A stretch of 64,000 nucleotides of DNA from Nonomuraea sp. NBC_00507. GTDB taxonomy: Bacteria > Actinomycetota > Actinomycetes > Streptosporangiales > Streptosporangiaceae. The stretch covers positions 434,001 through 498,000 of the forward strand of contig NZ_CP107853.1 in assembly GCF_036013525.1 (NCBI RefSeq), in the 5' to 3' direction. Below, piece after piece: positions 51,803-60,019 of the stretch. Each line of letters starts with the position of its first letter. The first letter of the stretch is position 1. Below the pieces are notes generated by a model. That model was not told the origin of the DNA. It worked only from the letters and a program-made list of their open reading frames with translations, and did not search any database. The translations under genes were made by a program, and so were the position numbers.

Positions 51803-52129
51803 ATGCGTACGAAGATCCTCAAGGTGATTGGCGGGACGTTAACCGCTCTGGCCCTGACCACGGCGCCGGTGTACGCAGGCGATGGAGCCTCCAGCAGCGC
51901 AGCCGGGGCAAGCGACAACTACCCATGCGGCTATTACTACGTTGAAGAAAACCTCACCTCCTGGTACAACCATTGCAACTCCAACGTCAACGTCCTCATC
52001 CGCGTCGAACGGACTGACACGTACGACTACGACAGGTGCGTTCGGCCGGGCCATACCCTTCTCGGCAAGAGGCCAATCCGTAATATGGAGGGCATTTACT
52101 ACGCCTGGTACAAGGGCGTTCTGTGCTGA
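51803..52129 (+). CDS. Small secreted Cys-containing protein (DUF6355-like)
   Basis: This 108-aa protein has a Sec signal peptide (VIGGTLTALALTTAPVYAGD, cleavage near residue 25). The mature domain has four cysteines in NYPCGYYY, YNHCNSN, YDRCVRPG and the C-terminal GVLC. This pattern resembles the DUF6355 secreted family, whose role is unknown. AGGGAGG lies 5 bp before the ATG. Its A/T-richer codons differ from chromosomal neighbours. Confidence 0.75.
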   Translation: MRTKILKVIGGTLTALALTTAPVYAGDGASSSAAGASDNYPCGYYYVEENLTSWYNHCNSNVNVLIRVERTDTYDYDRCVRPGHTLLGKRPIRNMEGIYYAWYKGVLC

Positions 52130-52659
52130 TTTAGGACCCTGCGGTGACACGAGGCGCTGGCAAGTGTCTCGTGTCACCGCAACAAACAGTCATCAATGCT
52201 GATCACCGATCTCGTCCATGTCTTTGGCTTCGACACTCTGGCCGGAGACCAATTGACAGTATGTTCGGGGACTACCTAGCGATCATCTGGCCATGATCTG
52301 AACGAGAGTTTCGGCACCACCTCAGGCGCCGCCGGAGCCGTCGGATCGATCCACTCGTGTTGCGCCCGCCTCGACATGCAGCCCGAGATCCTCATCATCG
52401 ACCACCACCCACGACACCGACTCATCGGCGGCCACCGCTCGCTCAGGCCGGGTCCTCCGGCTCCACACTGGCTTGCCTGGCGACACCGCATCCGAACTGG
52501 AGTACACCATCCTCGGAGCTCTCCGTGACGCTCGCGAGAAGCCGGTACGCGGCCGTGAGTACTTCCACACCCATGTGCTGCCGGTCATCCTGGACCTCGT
52601 CGATAACCATCCACTCATCCGCGACGAGACCCTGGCAGCGCTGTAGGGCCAAGCGCTGG
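52130..52659. other. Region without a confident gene; possible broken coding fragments
   Basis: The plus strand holds an open stretch without start codon (about 52455-52646) reading ELEYTILGALRDAREKPVRG and ending at a TAG. The minus strand holds an equally plausible 69-codon frame (52443-52652). GC3 does not decide between them. Both could be remnants of phage distal-tail genes, but I cannot show it. Confidence 0.4.
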
Positions 52660-55263
52660 TCATAGCCCTCCCGCCGCGAACGCCAGCCTGTTCAGGATGC
52701 GTTGGGCAGTGGCCTGACCGTCGCCGACTTCTGTGATCGACCAATGGTTGGTGATGTGGGTGTCACCACCGCTTCGACTGCCTCGGCCAGCATCGCCGTA
52801 CAGAATGCGATCAAGGTTCACCTGTTCGGCGATCGCTCGCGCCCGCGCGGGCTTCGTCAGCGGCAAGACGACTTCGGGTCGGCGCCCCTCACCGATCATG
52901 GCAATCGTGGGGTGGGTGATGATGCCGCCGTCGGCGAACCCGGCGATGGAGGCGATGCCGCCGATGCCGGGGATGTTCCGGATGGACGACAGCGCCTCCC
53001 GGGCTTTGGCGAGCAGGCTTTGCAGCCAGCCGATCACGGTCTGGATCGGCCCCGACAGCGACGAGAAGGCGTTGCGCAGCGTGTTGACGGCGTTGACGAT
53101 GCCGTTCCACGCGGACTTGAACACGCCGGCCAGGAACTGCCCCACGGGCCGCAGGACACTGTTGTAGAGGGTGCGGCCGACGGAGACGATGGCGTTGAAC
53201 GCGCCGCGGACGGCGCCAGACAGCAGCCCGGACAGGGTCTGCCAGGCTGTGGTCAGCCCGCCGACGATCAAGTTGAGCAGGCCGGTCAGGATGTTGACCA
53301 GGAATCGGATCACGCCGGTCACGACGGTGACCGCGACCGACAGGACACCGCCGATCACCTGCGCCAGGAACCCGATCACCGCAGCGAGTGGCGGGACGAT
53401 CACGTTTAGGAGTTGGGCGAGGAGCTCTACCAGCGGGACGATGGCCGGGACGAGGCCGGCGACGATCTGCGCGGCCAGGTCGGCGATGATCGGGATCAGC
53501 GGCAGGAGCGCCTCTACCAGCGGAAGAACCGCGACCAGCACCTGACCGAGGGCGCCGACGAGCTGGGGCAGGGCGGGCCCGGCGGTCTGCAGGACGGTGA
53601 CGAAGGCTTGGCCGATCACCGCGGCGAGCTGGCCGAGCAGGGCGCTGATCGGGGTGAGGATCGGGGTCAACTGGCCGACCAGCGCGGTGATCACTGGGGC
53701 GAGGGCGGCCATCACCGCGGCCAGCGCGGTCGACACCGCGTTCAGGATCGGGGCGAGCAGTTGCAGCAGAGGCGTCAAGATTTGCAGGCCGGACGTGACG
53801 AGCTGGCCGATCACCGGCCCGAGCGGGGCGATGGCTGTTAGCACGCCGGAGATCGCCGTCGCAAACGAGGTCAGGGCGCCGCTGTCGGCGATCGTCGATA
53901 TCGCCTGGCCGATCGCCTGGAACACGCTGATGACGCCGGGCCCGAGCGCCGCGATCGCGGGCCCGAGCGCGCCGATCGCCTCGACCAGGATCGGCCCCAG
54001 GATGGCCGCGAGCTCCGCGACCACGGGCGCGATCCCCGCCAGGCCCGTCGCAAGGGCGGCGAAGATCGGCCCAAGCTGGGAGCCGACCTCCCCAAGGGCG
54101 CGGAAGATCTCCACCAGCGCCTGCTGGCCCTGCGCCGACTCGACGAAGGCGCGGACGCCTTCCAGCGCGGAACCCAGGACGCCGAGCGCGCTGCCACCGG
54201 CGGACTGGACCGCGGAGAAGACGCCGCTGATGATCGCGACGACGTCGGCGATGATCGAGCCGAGCTGCTGGAAGACGGTGACAGCGCCCTGGATCCAGGC
54301 CAGCCCGTCCCCCGCGGCCGTGGCCCGCTCCAGGAACGCCGAGAAGCGGTTCAGCACGCCGTCGATGGCCGTGCCGAGCCCGTCGAAGGCCGGCAGCGTG
54401 CTGATCGCGAACCCCGAGATGGCCTGCAGGAGCCTGTCGATCGTGTCGGACCGGATCGACGCCAGCGTGTTGCGCAGCGTCGCGAACACGCCGTTCACGA
54501 GCTGGACGCCGGCCGCCGACCGAGCGAACCCGCTCACCACGGCGGCCAGCCGCCCGAACTGCGAGGCGACCGCCGACATGCCGGAGTTGAGCGGCCCCCG
54601 CAGGGAGGCGACAAGCCGCGTGATCTCGCCCTGCAGCGGGGCGAAGAATGCGCCCTGGACGGACTGGCGCAGCCCGTCGATGGCGGGTTTGGCGGCGCGC
54701 AGCTCCCGCGCGACCGATTGAGCAGCGGGCGCCAGCCCTTTGAGGGACTCCTCGAATTTGGCGGCGTCGTCGCCGAGCGCGGCCTCGAACGCGGCCGACA
54801 TGCCGGCCACGGCCAGCCGTAGCGTGCCAATCGCCGCAGCAGGCAGCGCGGCGAGAATGCCCGCCGCCGGGGCGAGCGCGGCGGCCAGCCGAGCGCGGCA
54901 TGCGCGGTCGAGGCCAACGTGATGGACAGGGCCGTCAGGGCGGCCGCGCCGGCGACGAGCTTGGACAACCCGCGCAGCGCGCCTGTCAGCGCGCTGGCGA
55001 TGCTGGCGCCGATGCCGCGGCCGACGCCGAAGGGCGAGGGCTGCGCCCAGCCCTCGCCCTTCGGCGACGAAACGGCCCTTGGCGTCGTGCAGGCGGCCGT
55101 TGACATCGCGGACGAGCCTGTCGCCGACGTCTTTGCCGACGGTGCGGGTGCCCTGGTCAAGGGCGCGTTTGATGCGCTGGCCGAGGACACGCGCTTCGGC
55201 GACTACGGCGCCGTCGTCGAGCTCGATGCGGATTCTCGCTGATCCGACGATGTCGTCGGCCAC
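52660..55263 (-). CDS. Phage tail tape measure protein, with two compensating frameshifts
   Basis: This 867-aa protein sets tail length in siphophages. The N-terminus MADDIVGSARIRIELDD and the GRLHDAKGRFVAEGR segment are typical of actinophage tape measures. The long middle is Ala/Leu/Gly/Ile-rich with hydrophobic helices (VVAELAAILGPILVEAIG), and the C-terminus has the GFADGGIITHPTIAMIGEG motif. Between about 55030 and 54893 the sensible sequence (VGRGIGASIASALTGALRG) is in another frame, flanked by Arg-rich nonsense. A one-base insertion and a one-base deletion would restore it. GTG start after GAGGT. Confidence 0.88.
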   Translation of the reverse strand: MADDIVGSARIRIELDDGAVVAEARVLGQRIKRALDQGTRTVGKDVGDRLVRDVNGRLHDAKGRFVAEGRGLGAALALRRRPRHRRQHRQRADRRAARVVQARRRRGRPDGPVHHVGLDRACRARLAAALAPAAGILAALPAAAIGTLRLAVAGMSAAFEAALGDDAAKFEESLKGLAPAAQSVARELRAAKPAIDGLRQSVQGAFFAPLQGEITRLVASLRGPLNSGMSAVASQFGRLAAVVSGFARSAAGVQLVNGVFATLRNTLASIRSDTIDRLLQAISGFAISTLPAFDGLGTAIDGVLNRFSAFLERATAAGDGLAWIQGAVTVFQQLGSIIADVVAIISGVFSAVQSAGGSALGVLGSALEGVRAFVESAQGQQALVEIFRALGEVGSQLGPIFAALATGLAGIAPVVAELAAILGPILVEAIGALGPAIAALGPGVISVFQAIGQAISTIADSGALTSFATAISGVLTAIAPLGPVIGQLVTSGLQILTPLLQLLAPILNAVSTALAAVMAALAPVITALVGQLTPILTPISALLGQLAAVIGQAFVTVLQTAGPALPQLVGALGQVLVAVLPLVEALLPLIPIIADLAAQIVAGLVPAIVPLVELLAQLLNVIVPPLAAVIGFLAQVIGGVLSVAVTVVTGVIRFLVNILTGLLNLIVGGLTTAWQTLSGLLSGAVRGAFNAIVSVGRTLYNSVLRPVGQFLAGVFKSAWNGIVNAVNTLRNAFSSLSGPIQTVIGWLQSLLAKAREALSSIRNIPGIGGIASIAGFADGGIITHPTIAMIGEGRRPEVVLPLTKPARARAIAEQVNLDRILYGDAGRGSRSGGDTHITNHWSITEVGDGQATAQRILNRLAFAAGGL
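55025..55066. repeat. Perfect 19-bp-stem palindrome inside the tape measure gene
   Basis: CGCCGAAGGGCGAGGGCTG (55025-55043) and its reverse complement (55048-55066) are separated by 4 bp. It lies exactly where the tape measure frame changes. No such hairpin is needed for the protein sequence. Confidence 0.9.
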
Positions 55264-55321
55264 CAGGCAACCTCACGACGTGCGTAGGTTGCCCGGCCCA
55301 GAACCAGCGGCGATCTCCAGA

Positions 55322-55696
55322 CTACCGGGAGGGGTTTCGGCCACGGGCGTGCTGCGAGTCCTCAGCCGCCAGCTGCGCCATCAACGTCTGCACGTCCGCC
55401 ATCGCCATACCGCGAGCTGCGGGACGGCCGCCGCGGCCACGCACAGCACCGCCCCCACCCACGGGTGGGGCGTAGAGGCGGGCCCGGTTACGCTCCCGCT
55501 CGGCGTCATCGCTCGCCGCCAGGTCCATGGCGGCCTCCGCCGCGGCGAGCATCGTCCTCAGCGGCCACGCGCGCGGGTCGACGCCTTGGAGCGCGAGCTG
55601 GCCGAGCCACGACTCCCAAGAGGCGGCGATGGAGTGGCAGAGCCGGAGGACGACCCAGTAGGGCGGCTCCCACCGCCGTAGATCTCGATCACCCAC
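55322..55696 (-). CDS. Tail assembly chaperone, second part (frameshift product)
   Basis: Reading from about 55670 this frame gives WEPPYWVVLRLCHSIAAS, a characteristic start of the second actinophage tail chaperone domain (gpGT-like), ending ARGRNPSR. It overlaps the first chaperone gene in the -1 frame and has no good ribosome site of its own, so it is expected to be made by -1 ribosomal slippage as a C-terminal extension. It lies directly upstream of the tape measure, the conserved siphophage order. Confidence 0.75.
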   Translation of the reverse strand: MGDRDLRRWEPPYWVVLRLCHSIAASWESWLGQLALQGVDPRAWPLRTMLAAAEAAMDLAASDDAERERNRARLYAPPVGGGGAVRGRGGRPAARGMAMADVQTLMAQLAAEDSQHARGRNPSR

Positions 55697-55995
55697 TCCA
55701 GCAGCTCCACCGGGATCCGATCCGGCAGCCGCATGCCGGCGAACAGCTCGGCCGACTCCGGCAGCATGAACCCGGCCAGGAACCGTCGTACCGCCGCCAC
55801 GGCGGGTTTGAGCTGCTCGGCATTCAGCGCGGCCAGGTTGCCCAGGTCTACGCCCAGGTCTCGGTAGGTGGCCTGGAGTTCTTCGAGCATGTCGAGGAAC
55901 TCATCGCCCATGACCTCGGGTCTCAGCAGCAGCTCGGCGTCGCCGATCTCGGCCACGTGGGGTTCGGTCTGGAGTTGGAAGGTCTTGCGCGCCAT
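55558..55995 (-). CDS. Tail assembly chaperone, first part (gpG-like)
   Basis: This 145-aa protein begins MARKTFQLQTEPHVAEIG with GGAG 8 bp upstream. The globular part ends at IPVELLEWVIEIYGGG; after that the frame becomes Ser/Arg/Gly-rich and looks like read-through. The -1 switch at about 55669-55680 (TAC GGC GGT GGG on the minus strand) would yield the gpGT form covering 55322-55995. These proteins hold the tape measure during tail assembly. Confidence 0.78.
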   Translation of the reverse strand: MARKTFQLQTEPHVAEIGDAELLLRPEVMGDEFLDMLEELQATYRDLGVDLGNLAALNAEQLKPAVAAVRRFLAGFMLPESAELFAGMRLPDRIPVELLEWVIEIYGGGSRPTGSSSGSATPSPPLGSRGSASSRSKASTRARGR

Positions 55996-56173
55996 GGCAT
56001 AGCTCCGCCGGTGAAGGGTTGCCCGGCCCATAACCAGCAGCTACGACCGAGAGCCTAGCGGAGCGCCTGTCCGCCCATCCCGATAACAGGCGGGGTCGGC
56101 AGTTATGACGGGATTATGACGGCCCCATGGTTGCCTATCAAGACGGGAAGGAAAACGAAAGGACGGGGGTAAC

Positions 56174-56503
56174 ATGCTCCTTCGGAGAACATTCGCTGGC
56201 GTATCGGCCGCTGCGGTCACCATGGCTGGAGTTATTGCATTAGCGCCTCCAGCAGCTGCTATTCCAAGCGGCTGCAGCGTTGAGGTATCGGGAGTATACG
56301 CGCACGGCCGGTGCACATCCGGAACGGGACAACATCGCGTAGGCGCAAGATGTACGGGATGGTTCCCGGGTTTCCCGGGATACTGGGCTGAATATACTCG
56401 ATACGGATCCTGGACAAGCCCGAGAAGCACGTCGACTGCCAATTGCGGCAGTGCGATGTATATAAGCGAATTCGCGTTTTATGCATGGACCGAACGCCGT
56501 TAA
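56174..56503 (+). CDS. Small secreted protein, four cysteines, unknown function
   Basis: This 109-aa protein has a signal peptide (FAGVSAAAVTMAGVIALAP, cleavage near AAAIP). The mature part is rich in aromatic, Gly and Ser residues with Cys in SGCSVEV, HGRCTSG, GARCTGW and TANCGSA, probably two disulfides. GAAAGGACGGGGGTAAC precedes the ATG. Its GC content is lower than that of the chromosome. It may be a cargo gene of the element, similar in style to the gene at 51803. Confidence 0.7.
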   Translation: MLLRRTFAGVSAAAVTMAGVIALAPPAAAIPSGCSVEVSGVYAHGRCTSGTGQHRVGARCTGWFPGFPGYWAEYTRYGSWTSPRSTSTANCGSAMYISEFAFYAWTERR

Positions 56504-57021
56504 CGGGCGGCGGGGCCTGGCATGCGCTCGCCGGAGGCCCCTTCGGCGAGCGCCGACCTCGTCAGCTGCGTGCGGGTATCGGGGTGTCTGTAGGAGCCGT
56601 GCAATGGAGTACATGGGTTTGATGTTTGTCCAGGTCAGAAGGCTCATGGCGCGAGGGCTACGGCGAACCTTCAGGTAGTCGACGCCGGTATTACAAAGGC
56701 TGGTGACCTGCTCGAGCTCGAGCACCTGCCCCTGGTTGCGCCCGTCTTACCGACGCCCGGTGGCCGCCCAACGGCCGAGGCTCCCAGTCGAGAACCAACC
56801 CAGCCACTGCCACCACCAGAGGCGCCCTGTACCGCGCCCTTTCATGGGAATGCCCCTCGATCGGCAGGAGTAAGCAGCGTGGCGGGCTGGCGCATCAGAC
56901 CCGGCCAAGGCCGGTAATAGATCCAGCTTGCCCAGCTCTCGAGTTCACCGGCGCCGACGGTAAGCCGAGAACATGCACGACGCGATCATCCGCGCCCGGC
57001 GACCCTGAAACTCGGGCGGCA
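56504..57021. other. 518-bp stretch without a recognisable gene
   Basis: No frame on either strand looks like a protein, and no tRNA or repeat is visible. It probably contains debris from the replacement of phage genes. Confidence 0.5.
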
Positions 57022-57414
57022 CTAGGGGCGTTGTGGCCACGTGAGATAGATGACCCGCCGGGAAATGCGCCAGCCGTCATCGGTGCGTCGCAGGTCGTCG
57101 GCGTAGACGACGCTGGCGACACCGCCGCCCTCCAGCAGGCTCAGACCTTTGGATCGGGCCCGCACCTCGTCGCCCGGGCCTTCCGACACGACGATGTTCG
57201 TCGTGTGGTGGGATTTCGCGTGTCCGGGGACGTTCAGGAAGGTCGCGATCGCGTCCAGCCCGACGACCGGGTCGAAGCCGAAGACGCTGCCGTCCCACAT
57301 CGCGTCTTCGGTGAGGCATTCGCCGAGACGGTCCAGTTCCTGGTCGTCCATGATGTGCGCCCACAGAGCCAGGGCCCTGCTGATTTCGACGGTGTCTTCA
57401 TTCGTGGGTTTCAC
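57022..57414 (-). CDS. SnoaL-like/NTF2 fold protein
   Basis: This 130-aa protein has the nuclear transport factor 2-like cone fold: TVEISRALALWAHIMDDQEL, LTEDAMWDGSVFGFDPVVG and the C-terminal DDGWRISRRVIYLTW. SnoaL_4 members are isomerases, dehydratases or binding proteins; the substrate is unknown. It lies just downstream of the vestigial SDR fragment and near the intact SDR, so a joint role in modifying a small molecule is possible. Confidence 0.82.
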   Translation of the reverse strand: MKPTNEDTVEISRALALWAHIMDDQELDRLGECLTEDAMWDGSVFGFDPVVGLDAIATFLNVPGHAKSHHTTNIVVSEGPGDEVRARSKGLSLLEGGGVASVVYADDLRRTDDGWRISRRVIYLTWPQRP

Positions 57415-57444
57415 GTTCGGCTCTCCATTTTGTGCGTTGCTGGA

Positions 57445-57690
57445 TCAGGCCTTGGCGCCGCTCAGCATGGCCAGCACCTGGTCGTAGGCGCCGTTGGCCT
57501 CGGCGATTCTCTTCTTCGCCGCAGGGGCCTGGCGCGCCCGGCAGTCTCGACTATGGGGGTGTATCGGCGAGGCGGGAGAGGATCACATATCCATGGACCG
57601 ACGATCCTCCCCAGCCGGCCACCATGGAGATCGTGCACAAGAAGGAGCTGCGGACCCTAGCGGGAGTGTCCTGGCTAGCTCGATTTCGCG
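57445..57690. pseudogene. Vestigial duplicate of the SDR/XRE divergent locus
   Basis: 57445-57516 (minus) encodes an SDR C-terminus, RIAEANGAYDQVLAMLSGAKA, closely matching the end of the intact SDR (EANGTYDQVLTMLSSFKA). Immediately to the right, 57570-57690 resembles the SDR-XRE promoter region (GGCGGGAG, then ATCCATGGAC at 57589-57598 and a degraded start MEIVHKKEL). Everything between is deleted, so a tandem duplication has collapsed. Confidence 0.75.
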
Positions 57691-57937
57691 GACGTTTTCC
57701 CAAGCCAGAGCCTGGACGGACGTATGACAGTCGTTCGTTCGTCCGTGGCCCTGCTCACGGCCGCCCATGACGGTGGCCTGTGCGGTGTAGAGCACCCGAG
57801 CGGGCGCGACCTCCGCCGTCGGTGCGGCTGGCGGCGGATCGCCTTCTCGAGTTCGCCGAGCAATGGGCGAGAAGTGCCCGGCGATCACAGCGAGCGTTTT
57901 CGATCTGCGTGGTGGGGCGTGGCCGTGGGGTGCCGGA
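57691..57937. other. Non-coding stretch between the vestigial and intact SDR copies
   Basis: No convincing gene. It probably holds degraded remains of the duplicated XRE regulator. Confidence 0.4.
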
Positions 57938-58687
57938 TCAGGCTTTGAAGCTGCTGAGCATGGTCAGGACCTGGTCGTAGGTGCCGTTGGCCTCGGCGTG
58001 TCGGGCGAACTTGGCACTTTCCACGACGATTTCCTTGGCGTCTGGTTGGGCATCCAGCAGTGTCAAAGTCTCGGTCAGGAACTCGTCCAGCGGCATGGCC
58101 TGCTCATTGTCCTGCTGGCCCATCAGTCCGGTCCGGACCGATGACGGGACCACCTCGATCACCTGGACGGGGGTGCCGGCCAGTTGGACGCGCAGACTCT
58201 CGGAGAAGGAGTGCAGGGCGGCCTTGGTCGCGTTATAGGTGGGGGTGGCCGGCAACGGCACAAAGGCCAGTGCCGAGGTCACGTTCAGGACGACGGCGTC
58301 GTCCTTGGTCACCAGGTGCGGCAGGAAGGCATACGTCATCCGGATCGGACCGAGCAGGTTGGTGGTGACATGGTCCTCGGCGGTCGGCAGGCAGGCCGGA
58401 TCGAGCAGGTTCTCCGGCCGCTGGATGCCGGCGTTGTTGACCAGCACGTTGAGCTGGGGATGGCTCGCCGCCAGGGTGCTTGCGGCGCGGGTGATCGACG
58501 CGGGGTCCGCCACGTCCAGGACGAAAGTCTCGATGCCGGGGTGCTCGGTGGCGATCTGGTCGAGCAGGTCCTTACGCCGGCCGGCGACGATCACCTTGTT
58601 GCCGGCCTCGTGCAGACGCAGGGCCAGGCCGAGCCCGATGCCCGAGGTGCCGCCGGTAATCAGGACCGTGTTGCCGGTCATCTTCAT
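57938..58687 (-). CDS. Short-chain dehydrogenase/reductase (DltE-like)
   Basis: This 249-aa NAD(P)-dependent enzyme has the loop TGGTSGIGLGLALRL, NNAGIQRPENLLD, the Ser in NVTSALAF and YNATK (YxxxK). The blocks match DltE-like SDRs that are often divergent from XRE regulators. AAGGAG lies 9 bp before the ATG. The regulator at 58825 is divergent, with a palindromic site in the 137-bp gap. Confidence 0.92.
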   Translation of the reverse strand: MKMTGNTVLITGGTSGIGLGLALRLHEAGNKVIVAGRRKDLLDQIATEHPGIETFVLDVADPASITRAASTLAASHPQLNVLVNNAGIQRPENLLDPACLPTAEDHVTTNLLGPIRMTYAFLPHLVTKDDAVVLNVTSALAFVPLPATPTYNATKAALHSFSESLRVQLAGTPVQVIEVVPSSVRTGLMGQQDNEQAMPLDEFLTETLTLLDAQPDAKEIVVESAKFARHAEANGTYDQVLTMLSSFKA

Positions 58688-58777
58688 GGGAGTTCTCTCC
58701 TTCGCTGGCTGCGGGCCGGTGAGCGCCCGCAGCCCCGACCGTAGGGGCGCCCGCGCGGAGGCGGGAGGGGAAGGTTT

Positions 58778-58787
58778 ATCCATGGAT
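58778..58787. promoter_or_regulatory. Candidate XRE operator ATCCATGGAT
   Basis: A perfect 10-bp palindrome in the SDR-XRE intergenic region, 38 bp upstream of the regulator. The vestigial copy keeps it with one change (57589-57598), which supports functional conservation. Confidence 0.5.
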
Positions 58788-58824
58788 CGGCGGTCCCTGG
58801 CTGGGCCGACGCAAAACGACGACA

Positions 58825-59676
58825 ATGGGAGGCATGGACAGGAAAGAACTGGCGGAGTTCCTGCGTCGGCGGCGCGAGCTGCTGCGCCCCGCCGACGTCG
58901 GACTGGTCAAGGGTCCACGTCGGCGCACCCAGGGGCTGCGCCGCGAGGAGGTGGCCCAGCTCGCCGGCATGTCCACCGACTACTACGCCCGCCTGGAGCA
59001 GCAGCGCGCTCCGCAGCCGTCCGTCCAGATCACCACCGGCCTCGCCAGGGCCCTGCGCCTGACACTGGACGAACGCGACCACCTCTTCGCTCTCATCGGC
59101 CACAACGCCCCGGCTCGCTTCCATCCCTCCGAGCACGTCAGCCCGACCCTCCTGCGGGTCCTGGAACGCCTGAACGCCGACACCCCGGCCCTGGTGCTGA
59201 CCGACATGGCCGAGACCCTCGCGATGAACCCGATCGCCACCGCCCTGCTCGGCGACCGGACCCGCCATACGGGCCTGGCCCGCAGCTGCTTCTACCGCTG
59301 GTTCACCGACCCGGCCGAGCGCCTGTACTACGCCGAAGAAGACCACCCGGACCACACCCGCTCCCAGGCAGCACGCCTGCGGGCCGCGCTGACAGCCGGC
59401 AGCGACGTCGACCGAGCCGCCTGTATGGTCGCCGAACTCCAGGAAACCAGCCCCGAGTTCGTCCGCGTGTGGGAACTCGGGGAGGTCGCCCAGCGCTATG
59501 AGGAGTCCAAGACCATCCTCCACCCCGACCTCGGCCGTATCGACGTCGACGCCCAGTTCCTGTGCACCCAAGACCGCACGCAGACCCTGGTGGTAATGGC
59601 CGCCCGCCCCGGCACCGACAGCCAGGGAAAGCTCGAACTACTCTCCGTCATAGGACAGCAGCAATTCGCCCCCTAG
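58825..59676 (+). CDS. XRE family regulator with MmyB-like ligand-binding domain
   Basis: This 283-aa regulator has an N-terminal HTH (RRRTQGLRREEVAQLAGMST and DYYARLEQQRAPQPS) and a C-terminal MmyB-like domain (ETLAMNPIATALLGD, CFYRWFTDPAERL). MmyB-type domains bind hydrophobic ligands. It most likely represses the divergent SDR. ATG 58825 and ATG 58834 are both possible; GGGAGG sits between them. Confidence 0.92.
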   Translation: MGGMDRKELAEFLRRRRELLRPADVGLVKGPRRRTQGLRREEVAQLAGMSTDYYARLEQQRAPQPSVQITTGLARALRLTLDERDHLFALIGHNAPARFHPSEHVSPTLLRVLERLNADTPALVLTDMAETLAMNPIATALLGDRTRHTGLARSCFYRWFTDPAERLYYAEEDHPDHTRSQAARLRAALTAGSDVDRAACMVAELQETSPEFVRVWELGEVAQRYEESKTILHPDLGRIDVDAQFLCTQDRTQTLVVMAARPGTDSQGKLELLSVIGQQQFAP

Positions 59677-59677
59677 G

Positions 59678-60019
59678 TCAACCGAACACCTGCAGCAGCG
59701 CCTCTAGCAGGAACGGCCGCGGGCCCGCGCTTGCCCGCACGATGCGGCCGGTGCCGCGCCGGTACTCACGCCATCCCTTGTGGACCCACATCGCGTAGGC
59801 CACGGGTGCGACCACCTCGAACCGTGCCCCGGTCGGCCCTGGAGTGGGGCCCTGGGTGTGGATCGAGGACCGCAGCCGGCCGGTGTCGACCGGGGCCAGT
59901 TGCTTGGCGCGCGTCTCGACCAGGCGCACCTTGCGGTGCAAGGCGGCTACGAGGGGGCTGTCGGGCCGGTATGCCATGCCGCGCAGCGCCGCGGTGTCGA
60001 TGCTCACCCGTACGCTCAC
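59678..60019 (-). CDS. HK97 gp10-like phage tail component
   Basis: This 113-aa protein has the features of HK97-gp10-type minor head-tail proteins: a helical start, AKQLAPVDTGRLRSSIHTQG, and the VHKGWREYRRGTGRIVRA segment ending in PRPFLLEALLQVFG. GTG start with GGAG 7 bp upstream, overlapping the upstream gene by 4 bp. The next gene in the phage order, a major tail protein, is missing to its left. Confidence 0.85.
   Translation of the reverse strand: MSVRVSIDTAALRGMAYRPDSPLVAALHRKVRLVETRAKQLAPVDTGRLRSSIHTQGPTPGPTGARFEVVAPVAYAMWVHKGWREYRRGTGRIVRASAGPRPFLLEALLQVFG

Noticed and set aside
52443..52652. 69-aa minus-strand open frame as a gene
   Set aside because: An equally good plus-strand coding stretch overlaps it and neither has a convincing start; left as unresolved.
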